NCBI GenBank assembly: GCA_964396265.1
Contig: CAYNEM010000007.1
Span: 1 to 64,000 of the forward strand
Direction: 5' to 3'
Source of the DNA: EA-27 sp964396265
GTDB taxonomy: Archaea > Thermoplasmatota > Thermoplasmata > RBG-16-68-12 > EA-27
DNA: 64,000 bases
Below are positions 1-8,236 of the stretch, piece after piece. The translations under genes were made by a program, and so were the position numbers. Positions within the stretch are counted from its first letter, which is position 1. Each line of letters begins with the position of its first letter. Under the pieces are notes generated by a model. That model had not been told where the DNA came from. It was given only the letters and a program-made list of their open reading frames with translations, and made no database searches.

Positions 1-1
1 G

Positions 2-1153
2 GGACCCGGCCTCATGCAGCGGCACCTCGCGTTCTCGACGGTCGCGGACCTCCGCCAGTTCCTCGCGAAGCGCGTGCCCATGCACGTCTACAATAGCTCC
101 GCGTACTACGAGCGACCCGACGCCCCGACGATGGACGAGAAGGCGTGGTTGGGCGCGGACCTGATCTTCGACCTCGACGCGGACCACATCCCGGGGGCGA
201 GGGAGATGCCGTACGAGGAGATGCTCGAGGCGGTGAAGCGCAAGATCGTCCAGCTCCACGACGAGTTCCTCGTGCAGGACTTCGGGTTCGACGAGCGGTC
301 GCTGCGCATCGTCTTCTCGGGGGGCCGCGGGTACCACATCCACGTGAGCGACGAGCGCGTGTGGTCCCTCGCGAGCCACGAGCGGCGGGAGATCGTGGAC
401 TACGTGACGGCAAAAGGGCTCGACTTCTCGGTCGCTTTTAGGGAATCGGTTTGGGACGTCAAGGAGTTTCGGGGGCGAGCATACGCCAAAAAAAGGATAG
501 TCATGGTCCATCCCAACCAAGGGACAGGATGGCAGCGGAAGATAGTACGGGGCTTGCAGACCCTCGCCCAAACTCTCTCCCCTCCGGTCGGGGTGGATCA
601 AGCGGTCGAGTTCTTGTCCTCATTCGAGGGAGTGACTCAGTCGGACGCGCGAGAACTCTGGGACGACCTTTTCGAGCCAGTCAGGTGGATCGACGGCCGT
701 CCAATTCGAAGAGTGGATTACCTCTTGGACCGAGGCTTCATCGAGGTTCTTCGTGATGACAACGTCAAGACGCTGATCGCCGTCATAACGCAGCTTCAGC
801 AAATCCGACTCAATGAGTACATGGAGGTTCCCCTAGAGGGGATTGTCCACAGAGGAGAGACCGACGAGCCCGTGACCTCGGACATCAAGCGCCTCATCCG
901 CATGCCCTCGTCGATCCACGGGAAGTCGGGGCTCGAGGTCATTCCGCTCTCCCGCGACGCGCTCGACGAGTTCCAACCCCTGCGGGACGCGGTCCCCGCC
1001 GGGTACACGGACGAGCCCGTCCCCATGAGGATCGCGCGCCCCGTTGAGGTCCGCCTCCGGTCCGAAACCTTTAATTTCAGCCCGGGTCTAACGACTGTCC
1101 CAGAGTACGCTGCCGTCTTTCTGGCGTGCCGACAGGCGGCGACGCTGGCCTAA
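2..1153 (+). CDS. priS: DNA primase small (catalytic) subunit PriS, 5'-partial
   Basis: Catalytic subunit of archaeal/eukaryotic-type primase, which with PriL makes replication primers. The protein holds the active-site motif DLIFDLDADH (acidic metal-binding residues), then SGGRGYHIHV and, near the C-terminus, IKRLIRMPSSIHGKSGL, all typical of PriS. The reading frame is open to the left edge, and the first Met (position 14) aligns well inside the family's N-terminal region. The gene therefore starts before the window and about 30-60 residues are missing. It lies 9 bp upstream of the membrane TPR gene. Codons from about 420 to 860 use many more A/T third positions (for example AAA AAA AGG ATA around 487-498) than the flanks, although the protein reads through intact. 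Identification is firm; the cause of the mosaic is unknown. Confidence 0.93.
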   Translation, partial: GPGLMQRHLAFSTVADLRQFLAKRVPMHVYNSSAYYERPDAPTMDEKAWLGADLIFDLDADHIPGAREMPYEEMLEAVKRKIVQLHDEFLVQDFGFDERSLRIVFSGGRGYHIHVSDERVWSLASHERREIVDYVTAKGLDFSVAFRESVWDVKEFRGRAYAKKRIVMVHPNQGTGWQRKIVRGLQTLAQTLSPPVGVDQAVEFLSSFEGVTQSDARELWDDLFEPVRWIDGRPIRRVDYLLDRGFIEVLRDDNVKTLIAVITQLQQIRLNEYMEVPLEGIVHRGETDEPVTSDIKRLIRMPSSIHGKSGLEVIPLSRDALDEFQPLRDAVPAGYTDEPVPMRIARPVEVRLRSETFNFSPGLTTVPEYAAVFLACRQAATLA

Positions 1154-1162
1154 GGGAACCTG

Positions 1163-3244
1163 ATGAACAAGTACCGGGAGCAACTCGAGGGCACGACCCG
1201 GCTGCCCCGCATCCGGCGCATCAAGCGGCTCGCCCTCCTCCTCCTGTTCCTCCTGACCCTCGCCCTGTCCGCCTCCGCGCTCCTGACGGAGGGGGCGGGG
1301 CTCAAGCCGTTGTACTTTCCACTCGACTACGTGCTGCCCCTCGTCCTCATCCTCCTCCTCGTCGCGACCTTCACGAACTTCGTGTTCCGCACGCTCGAGA
1401 TCCGTTCTTCGAGGCGCGACAGCCAGCGCTTCCTCATCGCGAAGCACTCGATGCAGCGGGCTCTCCTCGTCATCGTCCTCTGCTTCGTCCTGGGTGCCGT
1501 GCTCGTGCTCCCCGCCACCGGGCAGATCGCGGGGAATCAGTTGCGCGTCGTCCGGACGGGACAGGTCACCGCCGGGGCTCCTTTCACCTACAACTTCACG
1601 AGCAGCGATGCGTTCGCGCTCTCGCAGTTCGTCGACCTCGTCGTGAGCGTGCGGGTGGGGCAGCCCTCGCTCCGCGTCGAGGTTTTCCGCCTTCCGGATG
1701 AGATGATAGTCGCCTTCGGGACCGCGGACGGGACCCCTCCGCGCGAGTTCTCGCACGTCATCGACGGGGAGGTCCGTACGGATTACCGCGTCGAGCTGGT
1801 CAGCTTCAATCCGCAGCCTGTGGGGTTCTCCCTCACACTCGGTCGGGTCCTCATGCCCGAGTTGACGAGCCTCGTTCCTGCGGTCCTCTTCGCATTCGCA
1901 GCCGCGAACACGATGTGGTTCCTGTACCTGCGCCCCCTCCGAGAAAAACACAAGGCGGCGTCCATCTATGGGGTCCATTCCGCGCGGGAGGTCGATACCG
2001 GCGAGCGGATGTACCTGGACCACTACCGCGCCGCCGGCCCCAAGGCGGGGGCGCCCTCGGCGTCCGGCCCCGGACCGGGAAGCCTGGCGGCGGTGACCGG
2101 AGGCGAGGTCGCCGAACACGATGTCCCGTCGGCCACGGATGCACCCGGGCTCCTCGAGGAGGGGAACGAGTTGTTCGAGAACGGGCGACTCGAGCCCGCC
2201 CTGGTGAGGTTCGACGCCGCCCTCGAACTGGAGCCGGACGATGTGCCCGCCCTGCTCGCTCGCGCCGCGACACTTCTCCGTCTTCAGCGCCGCGACGAGG
2301 CCGCGGGTTCGTTCCAGCGTATCCTCGAGATCGAGGAGCGGAACTTGCAGGCCCTCGCGGGCCTCGCGGAGGTCCACGAAGCGAACGGCCGCTGGGGGGA
2401 TGCGGCCGCGACGTGGGGTCGGTACGCAACGGTCGTGCCGGAGGAGCCGGACGCCCGGCTGAGGATTGCGAACGCCCTTTTGAAGGCGAAGGACCGCCCT
2501 GGAGCGCGCCGCGTGCTCGAGGAGGCCCGCCGCGGGTTCCCCGACGACGGCCGGATCCGCGTCCGGTTCGAGGAGATCCACATCGACGTGCCCGGTCTCC
2601 TTTCCAAGGCCCTCGTGTCGTCCGCGTCCGGGCGCTTCGACGAGGCGATCGCGCTCCTCGACCGGATCCTCGCGCAGGAACCGGAGAACGTGAACGCCCT
2701 CGTGAGCCGGGGCATTGCCCTCCGTCGCGCGGGCCGCGCGGACGAGGCGCTCGCGTCGTTGGACGCCGCCCTCCAGCGGCAACCTTCGAACACAGCCGCG
2801 CTCCGGGCGAAGGGTCAAGTCCTCGAGGCCCGCGGCGCCTGGGAGGACGCGTTGAAGGTGTACGAGGCCCTCCACGATGCGAGCCCCCGCGATCCCGAGG
2901 TCTGGGCGCTCCAGGCGACGGTCCTGGAGAAGCTCGGGGAGAATGAGGCGGCGCTCGCAGGCTACCAGCAGGCGATCCAGCTCGATCCCGGGAACGCGGA
3001 CTATCGAGCCAAGGCGCAGGAGCTCGTGATGTCCCGCGGCTCCCAGGAGCGGTTCATCGAGGAACTGTTCCGGATCAAAGGTATGGGCCCCGCGCGGGTC
3101 CGCTCGCTCCTCGAGGCGGGGTTCAAGACGCCGGAGGCGATCCGAAAGGCGACCGAGGAGGACCTCGCCAAGGTGAGCGGCATGACGAAGATCGTCGCCA
3201 AGGACCTCTTCCGCCACTTCCAGCCCGAACCGCCCCCGCCGTGA
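1163..3244 (+). CDS. Membrane-anchored TPR protein with C-terminal helix-hairpin-helix domain
   Basis: A 693-residue protein I cannot tie to a named gene. Hydrophobic segments lie at about residues 22-41, 54-75, 99-118 and 233-255. Residues ~119-232 form a probable beta-rich exterior domain. From ~310 to ~610 runs a series of TPR-like repeats (spacing near 34 residues, motifs such as EPDDVPALLARAATLLRL and EPENVNALVSRGIALRRA). The last ~65 residues form tandem helix-hairpin-helix elements (KGMGPARVRSLLEAGF, SGMTKIVAKDLF), of the kind that bind DNA non-specifically. Thus a membrane anchor, a protein-interaction scaffold and a putative nucleic-acid binder sit in one chain. It starts 9 bp after priS, so co-transcription is likely. 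Role unknown; a link between replication and the membrane is only a guess. Confidence 0.8.
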   Translation: MNKYREQLEGTTRLPRIRRIKRLALLLLFLLTLALSASALLTEGAGLKPLYFPLDYVLPLVLILLLVATFTNFVFRTLEIRSSRRDSQRFLIAKHSMQRALLVIVLCFVLGAVLVLPATGQIAGNQLRVVRTGQVTAGAPFTYNFTSSDAFALSQFVDLVVSVRVGQPSLRVEVFRLPDEMIVAFGTADGTPPREFSHVIDGEVRTDYRVELVSFNPQPVGFSLTLGRVLMPELTSLVPAVLFAFAAANTMWFLYLRPLREKHKAASIYGVHSAREVDTGERMYLDHYRAAGPKAGAPSASGPGPGSLAAVTGGEVAEHDVPSATDAPGLLEEGNELFENGRLEPALVRFDAALELEPDDVPALLARAATLLRLQRRDEAAGSFQRILEIEERNLQALAGLAEVHEANGRWGDAAATWGRYATVVPEEPDARLRIANALLKAKDRPGARRVLEEARRGFPDDGRIRVRFEEIHIDVPGLLSKALVSSASGRFDEAIALLDRILAQEPENVNALVSRGIALRRAGRADEALASLDAALQRQPSNTAALRAKGQVLEARGAWEDALKVYEALHDASPRDPEVWALQATVLEKLGENEAALAGYQQAIQLDPGNADYRAKAQELVMSRGSQERFIEELFRIKGMGPARVRSLLEAGFKTPEAIRKATEEDLAKVSGMTKIVAKDLFRHFQPEPPPP

Positions 3245-3253
3245 GCGGCGAAC

Positions 3254-3260
3254 CTTTTTA
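3254..3260 (+). promoter_or_regulatory. TATA box for rpl18a operon
   Basis: A CTTTTTA element centred about 28 nt before the ATG at 3285. That spacing predicts a leaderless transcript for rpl18a-pfdA-ftsY. Confidence 0.55.
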
Positions 3261-3284
3261 GGGGCAGCCCCTTTCCTGAGGCCG

Positions 3285-3515
3285 ATGAACGCATACCTGG
3301 TGCGCGGAACCGTCCGCATGGCGCGCGACTGGACCACGTTCTCGAAGGAGGTCGCCGCGGAATCGCCCGAGGGCGCCATCGAGCACGTCCTGTCGGACCT
3401 GGGCAGCAAGCACCGCCTCCCGCGGCGGCTCATCAAGGTCAAGGACGCCACCCCCCTCGCGCTGGACAAGGTCACGGACGCCGTCGTCCGCTTCCGACTC
3501 GGAGCGCCCCCGTGA
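3285..3515 (+). CDS. rpl18a: Large ribosomal subunit protein eL20 (L18Ae/LX)
   Basis: A 76-residue archaeal LX protein of the 50S subunit. It opens with NAYLVRGTVRMARDWTTFSKEV and contains the A..A.EHVLSDLGSKHRLPRRLIKV pattern of the family, at full length. The start is set by a TATA box 28 nt upstream. Its stop overlaps the GTG start of pfdA by 4 nt (GTGA), giving the rpl18a-pfdA-ftsY arrangement common in archaea, where translation and protein-targeting genes are coupled. Confidence 0.92.
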   Translation: MNAYLVRGTVRMARDWTTFSKEVAAESPEGAIEHVLSDLGSKHRLPRRLIKVKDATPLALDKVTDAVVRFRLGAPP

Positions 3516-3952
3516 GCGCGCCGCCCCCCGACGCGGAACTTCGCCGCGCGGCCGCGAACCTCGAAATCGTCCGCGCGCAGATGGAGAACCTCGGCCGTCA
3601 AGAAGAGCTCTTGCGCATCACCCTCGAGGAGATCTCCCGCGCGCGCGAGACGCTCGTCCGGGCGAAAGCGTCGAGCGCAGGCGCGGAACTGCTGATGCCG
3701 ATCGGCGCGAACAGCTTCGTCTTCGGCACACTCCGGGACGCGGACCGCGTGATCGTCGGCATCGGGAGCGACGTCGCGATCGAGCTCCCGACGGACGAGG
3801 CGGTCACTCGCCTCGACGCGCGCGTGAAGGCGATTGAGGAGGCGGAGCGCGGGCTCGCGTCGCGCATGCAGGAGCTCTCGATTGCGGAGGAGGAGAGCGC
3901 CGCCAAGGTCCAGGAGCTTTACACCAAGGCCCAGGGCGCGCCGCCCAGGTAG
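3512..3952 (+). CDS. pfdA: Prefoldin subunit alpha
   Basis: A 146-residue subunit of the hexameric prefoldin chaperone (two alpha, four beta), which delivers unfolded proteins to the thermosome. An N-terminal coil (LEIVRAQMENLGRQEELL) and a C-terminal coil (IEEAERGLASRMQELSIAEE) flank a beta-hairpin region with LLMPIGANSFVFGTL, the usual PfdA signature (LVPLG.g.yv.g.l). The GTG start overlaps the rpl18a stop, and ftsY begins 3 nt after its stop. It is probably translationally coupled to both neighbours. Confidence 0.93.
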   Translation: MSAPPPDAELRRAAANLEIVRAQMENLGRQEELLRITLEEISRARETLVRAKASSAGAELLMPIGANSFVFGTLRDADRVIVGIGSDVAIELPTDEAVTRLDARVKAIEEAERGLASRMQELSIAEEESAAKVQELYTKAQGAPPR

Positions 3953-3955
3953 GAC

Positions 3956-4891
3956 ATGTTCGAGCGCCTCAAGGAGAAGTTGCGCGGCTGGCGGCAGAAG
4001 GCGGCTCAGGAGGTCGCGCCCGAGGACCTCGTCGGGGACAAGGGCCGCAAGGTGCGAGAGGGGAGGCTCGAGGACGTCCTCGGAGACTTAGAGGTCGCAC
4101 TCCTCGAGGCGGACGTCGCCCTCTCCGTCGTTCAGGCGGTCCTGACGACGATGCGCGACGATCTCCTCGGGAGGCGGATCACGCGCGAGGTGTCGTTCGA
4201 GGAGGGCGTCGAGCGCGCGCTGCGCCACGCGATCGAGAAGGTCCTGGCGGCGGAACCGATCGACTTCCTCGCGCTTGTCAAGGCGTCACCGAAGCCGTTC
4301 GTCGCGATGTTCGTTGGCGTGAACGGCACGGGGAAGACGACCGCGATCGCGAAGGTCACGCACCTCCTGCAGAAGAACGGGTACAGCGTCGTCATCGCCG
4401 CCGCCGACACGTTCCGGGCGGGGGCGATCGAGCAGATCGAGATCCACGCGGATCGGCTCGGGGCGAAGCTCATCAAGCACAAGGCGGGGGCGGACCCCGC
4501 GGCGGTCGCCTTCGACGCCGTGGAGCACGCGAAGGCCCGTCACCGCGACGTCGTCCTGATCGACACGGCCGGCCGCATGCAGACGAACCTGAACCTAATG
4601 GACCAGATGAAGAAGATCCAACGGGTGGCGAACCCGCACCTCGTCGTTTTCGTCGGCGATGCCCTCGCGGGAAACGACGCGGTCGAGCAGGCGCGCACCT
4701 TCCAGGAGGCCGTGGGATTCGACGCCGCGATCCTGTGCAAGATCGACGCGGACGCGAAGGGCGGGGCCGCGCTCAGCATCGCCCACTCCGTCGGGAAGCC
4801 GATCCTGTTCGTGGGTACGGGGCAGACGTACGACGACCTCATGGCGTTCGATCCCCACTGGATGGTTGAGAAGCTCTTCGCGGAGACGTAG
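3956..4891 (+). CDS. ftsY: Signal recognition particle receptor FtsY
   Basis: A 311-residue SRP GTPase that docks ribosome-SRP complexes at the membrane by forming a GTP-dependent twin with SRP54. It has an N-terminal NG-type helical bundle (residues ~1-105), the P-loop G121-VNGTGKTT-129, the DTFRAGAIEQ motif, DTAGRMQTN (G3), and a G4-region CKIDADAKGG in place of the more usual TKxDGxAKGG. It lacks a long acidic A domain, as is normal in archaea. It is the last gene of the rpl18a-pfdA-ftsY operon. Confidence 0.95.
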   Translation: MFERLKEKLRGWRQKAAQEVAPEDLVGDKGRKVREGRLEDVLGDLEVALLEADVALSVVQAVLTTMRDDLLGRRITREVSFEEGVERALRHAIEKVLAAEPIDFLALVKASPKPFVAMFVGVNGTGKTTAIAKVTHLLQKNGYSVVIAAADTFRAGAIEQIEIHADRLGAKLIKHKAGADPAAVAFDAVEHAKARHRDVVLIDTAGRMQTNLNLMDQMKKIQRVANPHLVVFVGDALAGNDAVEQARTFQEAVGFDAAILCKIDADAKGGAALSIAHSVGKPILFVGTGQTYDDLMAFDPHWMVEKLFAET

Positions 4892-4968
4892 GCCGTAGGC
4901 CGGAAGGCTGATGTACGCCGCGCCCTCATCTGGAGAGGGGGGTCGATGACGCGAGGAGTGTTTGCCTC

Positions 4969-6651
4969 GTGGCGGTGTGGCTGACCGTCTTCGCAGCGGT
5001 GGGCGTCGTTGTCCCTCGGCCGGCGGTCGGCACCGACGTGCCCGGCGGCGTGATTTCTCAGGACGCGACTTGGACCTACGCGGGCTCACCCTATCGAATC
5101 TTCGGGGACGTCATCGTGGCGGCGAATGCGGTTCTGGAAATCGAGGCTGGTGTGGGCGTCGTGTTCGAGGGGAACTGGACCCTCCAAGGGAACATCTACG
5201 CGAACGGGACTGCAGCCGCCCCGATCGTCTTCACGTCATCGACGCCCCCGACTGCGCCATTTCAGTGGGGGCCGCTGGCCCTCCGAAGCGGGAAGCACTT
5301 TCGCGTCTATGGCGCGTCGGGCCTCATCGTCCGGGGCGGCCCCGTCCTCGGCTGCGAAGTGGCCATGGCGGAATATGGGATGTCGATTGGACCATACGTG
5401 CGGGGTCGGGTCGAGGACTGCACCGTAAGGGATGTGCGTGGGGCTGCCCTCATTCTCGAGGGAACCCGCGAGTTCGTCATTGCCAACCTCACGATCCAGC
5501 GGGTGGGCGTTGCCCTTGCCCTCCTGCATTTCGGCCCTCCAGACACGGGGAAGGACGCGGTTCGGAACCTGCTGACCCACTTGTCGATCTCAAACGCGCT
5601 GGAAGGAGTGCGAAGGACTGTCGGAACGGGCCCTGCCGAGCCCGGGAACGCACTGGTGCACTCGCGTTTTCAGGACGTGCAGACGGTGTTTGCTGATCCG
5701 TTCCCCGGAGTCGTCCACCACAACACGTTCCTGCGCTACTTGTTTGAATTCTGGGGCGGAGGCAATCCCACGGGGAACTATGACGACGGAGCAGAGGGTA
5801 ATCACTGGGATACGTATTCGGGCTCGGACGGGGATGGGGACGGAGTCGGAGACACATCCCACGCGTGGGACCGGTACCCGCTCGTGGCCCCCCCGCAGCT
5901 CGCCGGGACTTACGCAGCGCCATTCCCGCCGCCCTATGTGGAATCCATGAATCCGCCCTCAGGTTCGTCTGGCATCCCCACGCGTGCAACCGTGCGAATC
6001 CATTTCTCCGAGCCGATGGCGCCCTCCCTGCCGGGCGACGTTCTCACCGCAAGTCCGGCCCTGCACGGCAGGCCGGCCTGGAGCCGCGGACAGGATTTGC
6101 TCGTCCTGCCAGCGGACGCGACCGCGCGCCTCTTGAGCAGCACGACGTACGAGCTGTGGGTCGCAGGTTGGCTGCCCTCCTTGCACGGCGTGCCCCTCGG
6201 CGCCGACCGTGTTCTGACCTTCGCGACACGACCGGCGCCACAGGTCGAGTCGTCGAGCCCTGTCGCGGGCGCGGAGGGGGTTCCCGTCGACGTCGAAATC
6301 GTAATCCGGTTCAACGTCCCCATGAATACGACGTCCGTCGAGGACGCGCTCGCCTTGGACGGGGCGAAGGCGTACGAGATCTCGTGGAGCGGGGACAGAC
6401 GCGAAGCACGCGTCGTCCCGAATGGACCGCTCAGCGCCGGACAGGTCCACTCGATCACGGTGGAGCCCACTGCCAAGGACGATGACGGGCTGACAATCCC
6501 CCGATTCCAGATGTCCTTCCAGACGGTAGCGCGGGTCGACACTTGGGCACCGGGTACCGCAGGATTTTACGGTGCGATTGCGCTCGTGTCGGCGCTCGTC
6601 GTCGTCCTTACGTGGATCGGCGTCCGACCCCCTCGAAAACAACGGCCCTAG
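4969..6651 (+). CDS. Secreted/membrane-anchored beta-helix protein with Big_5 Ig-like domains
   Basis: A 560-residue predicted cell-surface protein of unknown function. It has an N-terminal signal sequence (LTVFAAVGVVV), then about 300 residues of right-handed beta-helix-like repeats (GDVIVAANAVLEIEAGVGVVF; GNIYANGTAAAPIVFTS). Two SbsA-type Ig-like (Big_5) modules follow, each opening with NPPSGSSGIPTRATVRIHFS or SPVAGAEGVPVDVEIVIRF. It ends with a C-terminal membrane anchor (FYGAIALVSALVVVLTWIGV) and a basic tail. The GTG start at 4969 is the first in-frame start before the hydrophobic stretch, and a GTC-GAT frame continues upstream without ATG. It is the last plus-strand gene before the glycan cluster, and may be one of the proteins that cluster decorates (inference). 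Confidence 0.7.
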   Translation: MAVWLTVFAAVGVVVPRPAVGTDVPGGVISQDATWTYAGSPYRIFGDVIVAANAVLEIEAGVGVVFEGNWTLQGNIYANGTAAAPIVFTSSTPPTAPFQWGPLALRSGKHFRVYGASGLIVRGGPVLGCEVAMAEYGMSIGPYVRGRVEDCTVRDVRGAALILEGTREFVIANLTIQRVGVALALLHFGPPDTGKDAVRNLLTHLSISNALEGVRRTVGTGPAEPGNALVHSRFQDVQTVFADPFPGVVHHNTFLRYLFEFWGGGNPTGNYDDGAEGNHWDTYSGSDGDGDGVGDTSHAWDRYPLVAPPQLAGTYAAPFPPPYVESMNPPSGSSGIPTRATVRIHFSEPMAPSLPGDVLTASPALHGRPAWSRGQDLLVLPADATARLLSSTTYELWVAGWLPSLHGVPLGADRVLTFATRPAPQVESSSPVAGAEGVPVDVEIVIRFNVPMNTTSVEDALALDGAKAYEISWSGDRREARVVPNGPLSAGQVHSITVEPTAKDDDGLTIPRFQMSFQTVARVDTWAPGTAGFYGAIALVSALVVVLTWIGVRPPRKQRP

Positions 6652-7364
6652 GGACCGGGCCGCGTCCAGCCGAGCCTTTTCCGGATTAGCCACACCTCGT
6701 TCTTGATCGCGTCCCGGACGGATCGGATTTTCTTATCGCCCACGCGCGCACGGTATGCGATCGGAATCTCGCGAAGGCGAAGTCCGCCCTGAATTACGGC
6801 GGCCTTCAATTCTTCCGAGAATGCCATCCCGTCGCTGTACAATTGCAGGCGGTCGAGAATCGCACGGCGGAACACCCACATCCCCGACTGGCTGTCGCGG
6901 ATTGGAAACCCGAACAGCCGTCGGAACGTCATGTTCAGGATCGCGTTCCCGACGCGGTGCATCCCCGACATCGCATCGTCCCGGATCTGCGAGAGGCGGT
7001 CCCCGCTCACGAAGTCCGCCTGACCCGATTCGACGAGGCGCACGAACTCCGGGATGCGGTCGGCGGGGTACGTGAAGTCCGCGTCGAGCGTCGCGACCAC
7101 GTCGCCCTTCGCCGCTCCGAACCCCGTCTTGTAGGCGCGACCGTACCCGCGCCGTGGCTCTTCGACGACCCTAGCGCCCTTGGCGGCGGCGATATGCCGC
7201 GTCTGGTCGTGGGAGTCCGTGTCCACGATAAGGATCTCGTGGTCCCATCCCGTGAGCGCGGCCCGCACCTCGTCGATCACGCGACCGATGGAGGCCTCCT
7301 CGTTCATCGTGGGGATCACGACGGAGACCTTCGCCATCGCGCGCGGATGCGGAGGTTCCGTCAT
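6648..7364 (-). CDS. GT2 glycosyltransferase, dolichol-phosphate hexose synthase-like
   Basis: A 238-residue GT-A fold enzyme that probably moves a hexose from a nucleotide sugar to a polyprenyl phosphate. It shows VSVVIPTMNEEASIG, ILIVDTDSHDQT (the DxS site), the DxD-type metal site LDADFTYP, and SGMWVFRR, as in DPM1/DPG synthases. No C-terminal membrane segments are present, so it is the soluble form. The ATG at 7364 overlaps the upstream gene's stop (ATGA), so the two minus-strand GT2 genes form an operon and the longer upstream frame is not used. The acceptor sugar cannot be told from sequence. Confidence 0.88.
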   Translation of the reverse strand: MTEPPHPRAMAKVSVVIPTMNEEASIGRVIDEVRAALTGWDHEILIVDTDSHDQTRHIAAAKGARVVEEPRRGYGRAYKTGFGAAKGDVVATLDADFTYPADRIPEFVRLVESGQADFVSGDRLSQIRDDAMSGMHRVGNAILNMTFRRLFGFPIRDSQSGMWVFRRAILDRLQLYSDGMAFSEELKAAVIQGGLRLREIPIAYRARVGDKKIRSVRDAIKNEVWLIRKRLGWTRPGP

Positions 7365-8158
7365 GAACGTTTCGCGGGCAGCGCCTTCCCGAACATCCTG
7401 TATCCGGCGTATCCGAGGAGCGCGCCGGACAATCGCAGGAGGGAGTACGGGTTGGCCTGGCGGCGGAACAGCTCGCTCGGGCGGTACGAGGACCACAGCC
7501 CCCCGTGCTTCAGCGTAAGCTGCTTCCGCCCCGCGCCGTTCCAGAACGCCTGCTTCAGGAAGGCGAAGTAGGACCCCCGCGTGCGGTGATACACGATTGC
7601 GTCCGGCGCATACGCGATCGTCGCCCCCGACTCTACCGCGCGCAGGTTAAGGTCGATGTCCTCGGCCGTCATGAACCACTCGTCGAAGCCGCCGATCCGG
7701 AGGAAAAGCCCCCGCTCGTACGCGAGGTTGCACGACGGGAAGGTGATGTCGTACCCGCGATGGAACAGCTCGATGCGTTCGAGGTCCTCGAACGGGCGGT
7801 ACCCGATCTGGACCGTCTTCCCCGCGACGACGTTCCCCTTCGAGGAGCTCCTCCGAAGATGGCGGAGCCAGAATGGCGAGGCGATGCAGTCGCCGTCGAT
7901 GAACGCGACGTGCGCGCCCTCGCTCTTCCCCACGCCGTAGTTCCGGCCGGCGGCGCGCGTGCCGCCCTCCTCGTACACGCGGATGAAGTCGTAGCGCTCC
8001 GCGAAGGACCGGGCGAGGTCGCGCGTCCGGTCCTCGCTCGACGCGTCGACGACCACGATCTCGAGGGGAGGCTCCTGGATCACGAGGGATTCGAGGAGGG
8101 GAGGCAGGTTCCGCTCCTCGTTCCGGACCGTGACCACGATCGAGAAGGTGTCCGCCAC
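7361..8158 (-). CDS. GT2 family glycosyltransferase
   Basis: A 265-residue GT-A glycosyltransferase. Motifs are FSIVVTVRNEERNLPPLLESL, IVVVDASSEDRT, a metal-binding FIDGDC, and an acceptor-side MTAEDIDLNLRA (ED base motif). The C-terminal ~35 residues (LLRLSGALLGYAGYRMFG) form a weak membrane-associated helix. The GTG start at 8158 is chosen because a TATA element (CTATATGG) lies 26 nt upstream and the frame further upstream runs into the divergent epimerase gene. First gene of a two-gene operon with the DPM-like transferase. Donor unknown. Confidence 0.85.
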   Translation of the reverse strand: MADTFSIVVTVRNEERNLPPLLESLVIQEPPLEIVVVDASSEDRTRDLARSFAERYDFIRVYEEGGTRAAGRNYGVGKSEGAHVAFIDGDCIASPFWLRHLRRSSSKGNVVAGKTVQIGYRPFEDLERIELFHRGYDITFPSCNLAYERGLFLRIGGFDEWFMTAEDIDLNLRAVESGATIAYAPDAIVYHRTRGSYFAFLKQAFWNGAGRKQLTLKHGGLWSSYRPSELFRRQANPYSLLRLSGALLGYAGYRMFGKALPAKRS

Positions 8159-8180
8159 GGCCGCGATGTATGGGAGCCCC

Positions 8181-8212
8181 CTATATGGTTCCAACGGCGC
8201 CACACCTTTTAT
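8181..8212. promoter_or_regulatory. Divergent promoter pair
   Basis: CTATATGG (8181-8188) is centred 26 nt from the minus-strand GTG at 8158. CTTTTAT (8206-8212) is centred 28 nt from the plus-strand ATG at 8237. Both spacings fit leaderless archaeal transcripts and fix the two start codons. Confidence 0.6.
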
Positions 8213-8236
8213 CCAGCGACGGAGATTCGGCGCCCG

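Noticed and set aside
1088..3601. Long antisense frame over the TPR gene and rpl18a
   Set aside because: It spans three real genes, is Arg/Gly/Pro-rich, and has no recognisable motif.
7505..8236. Upstream extension of the epimerase gene
   Set aside because: It is antisense to the GT2 gene; the TATA box and Rossmann start place the true ATG at 8237.
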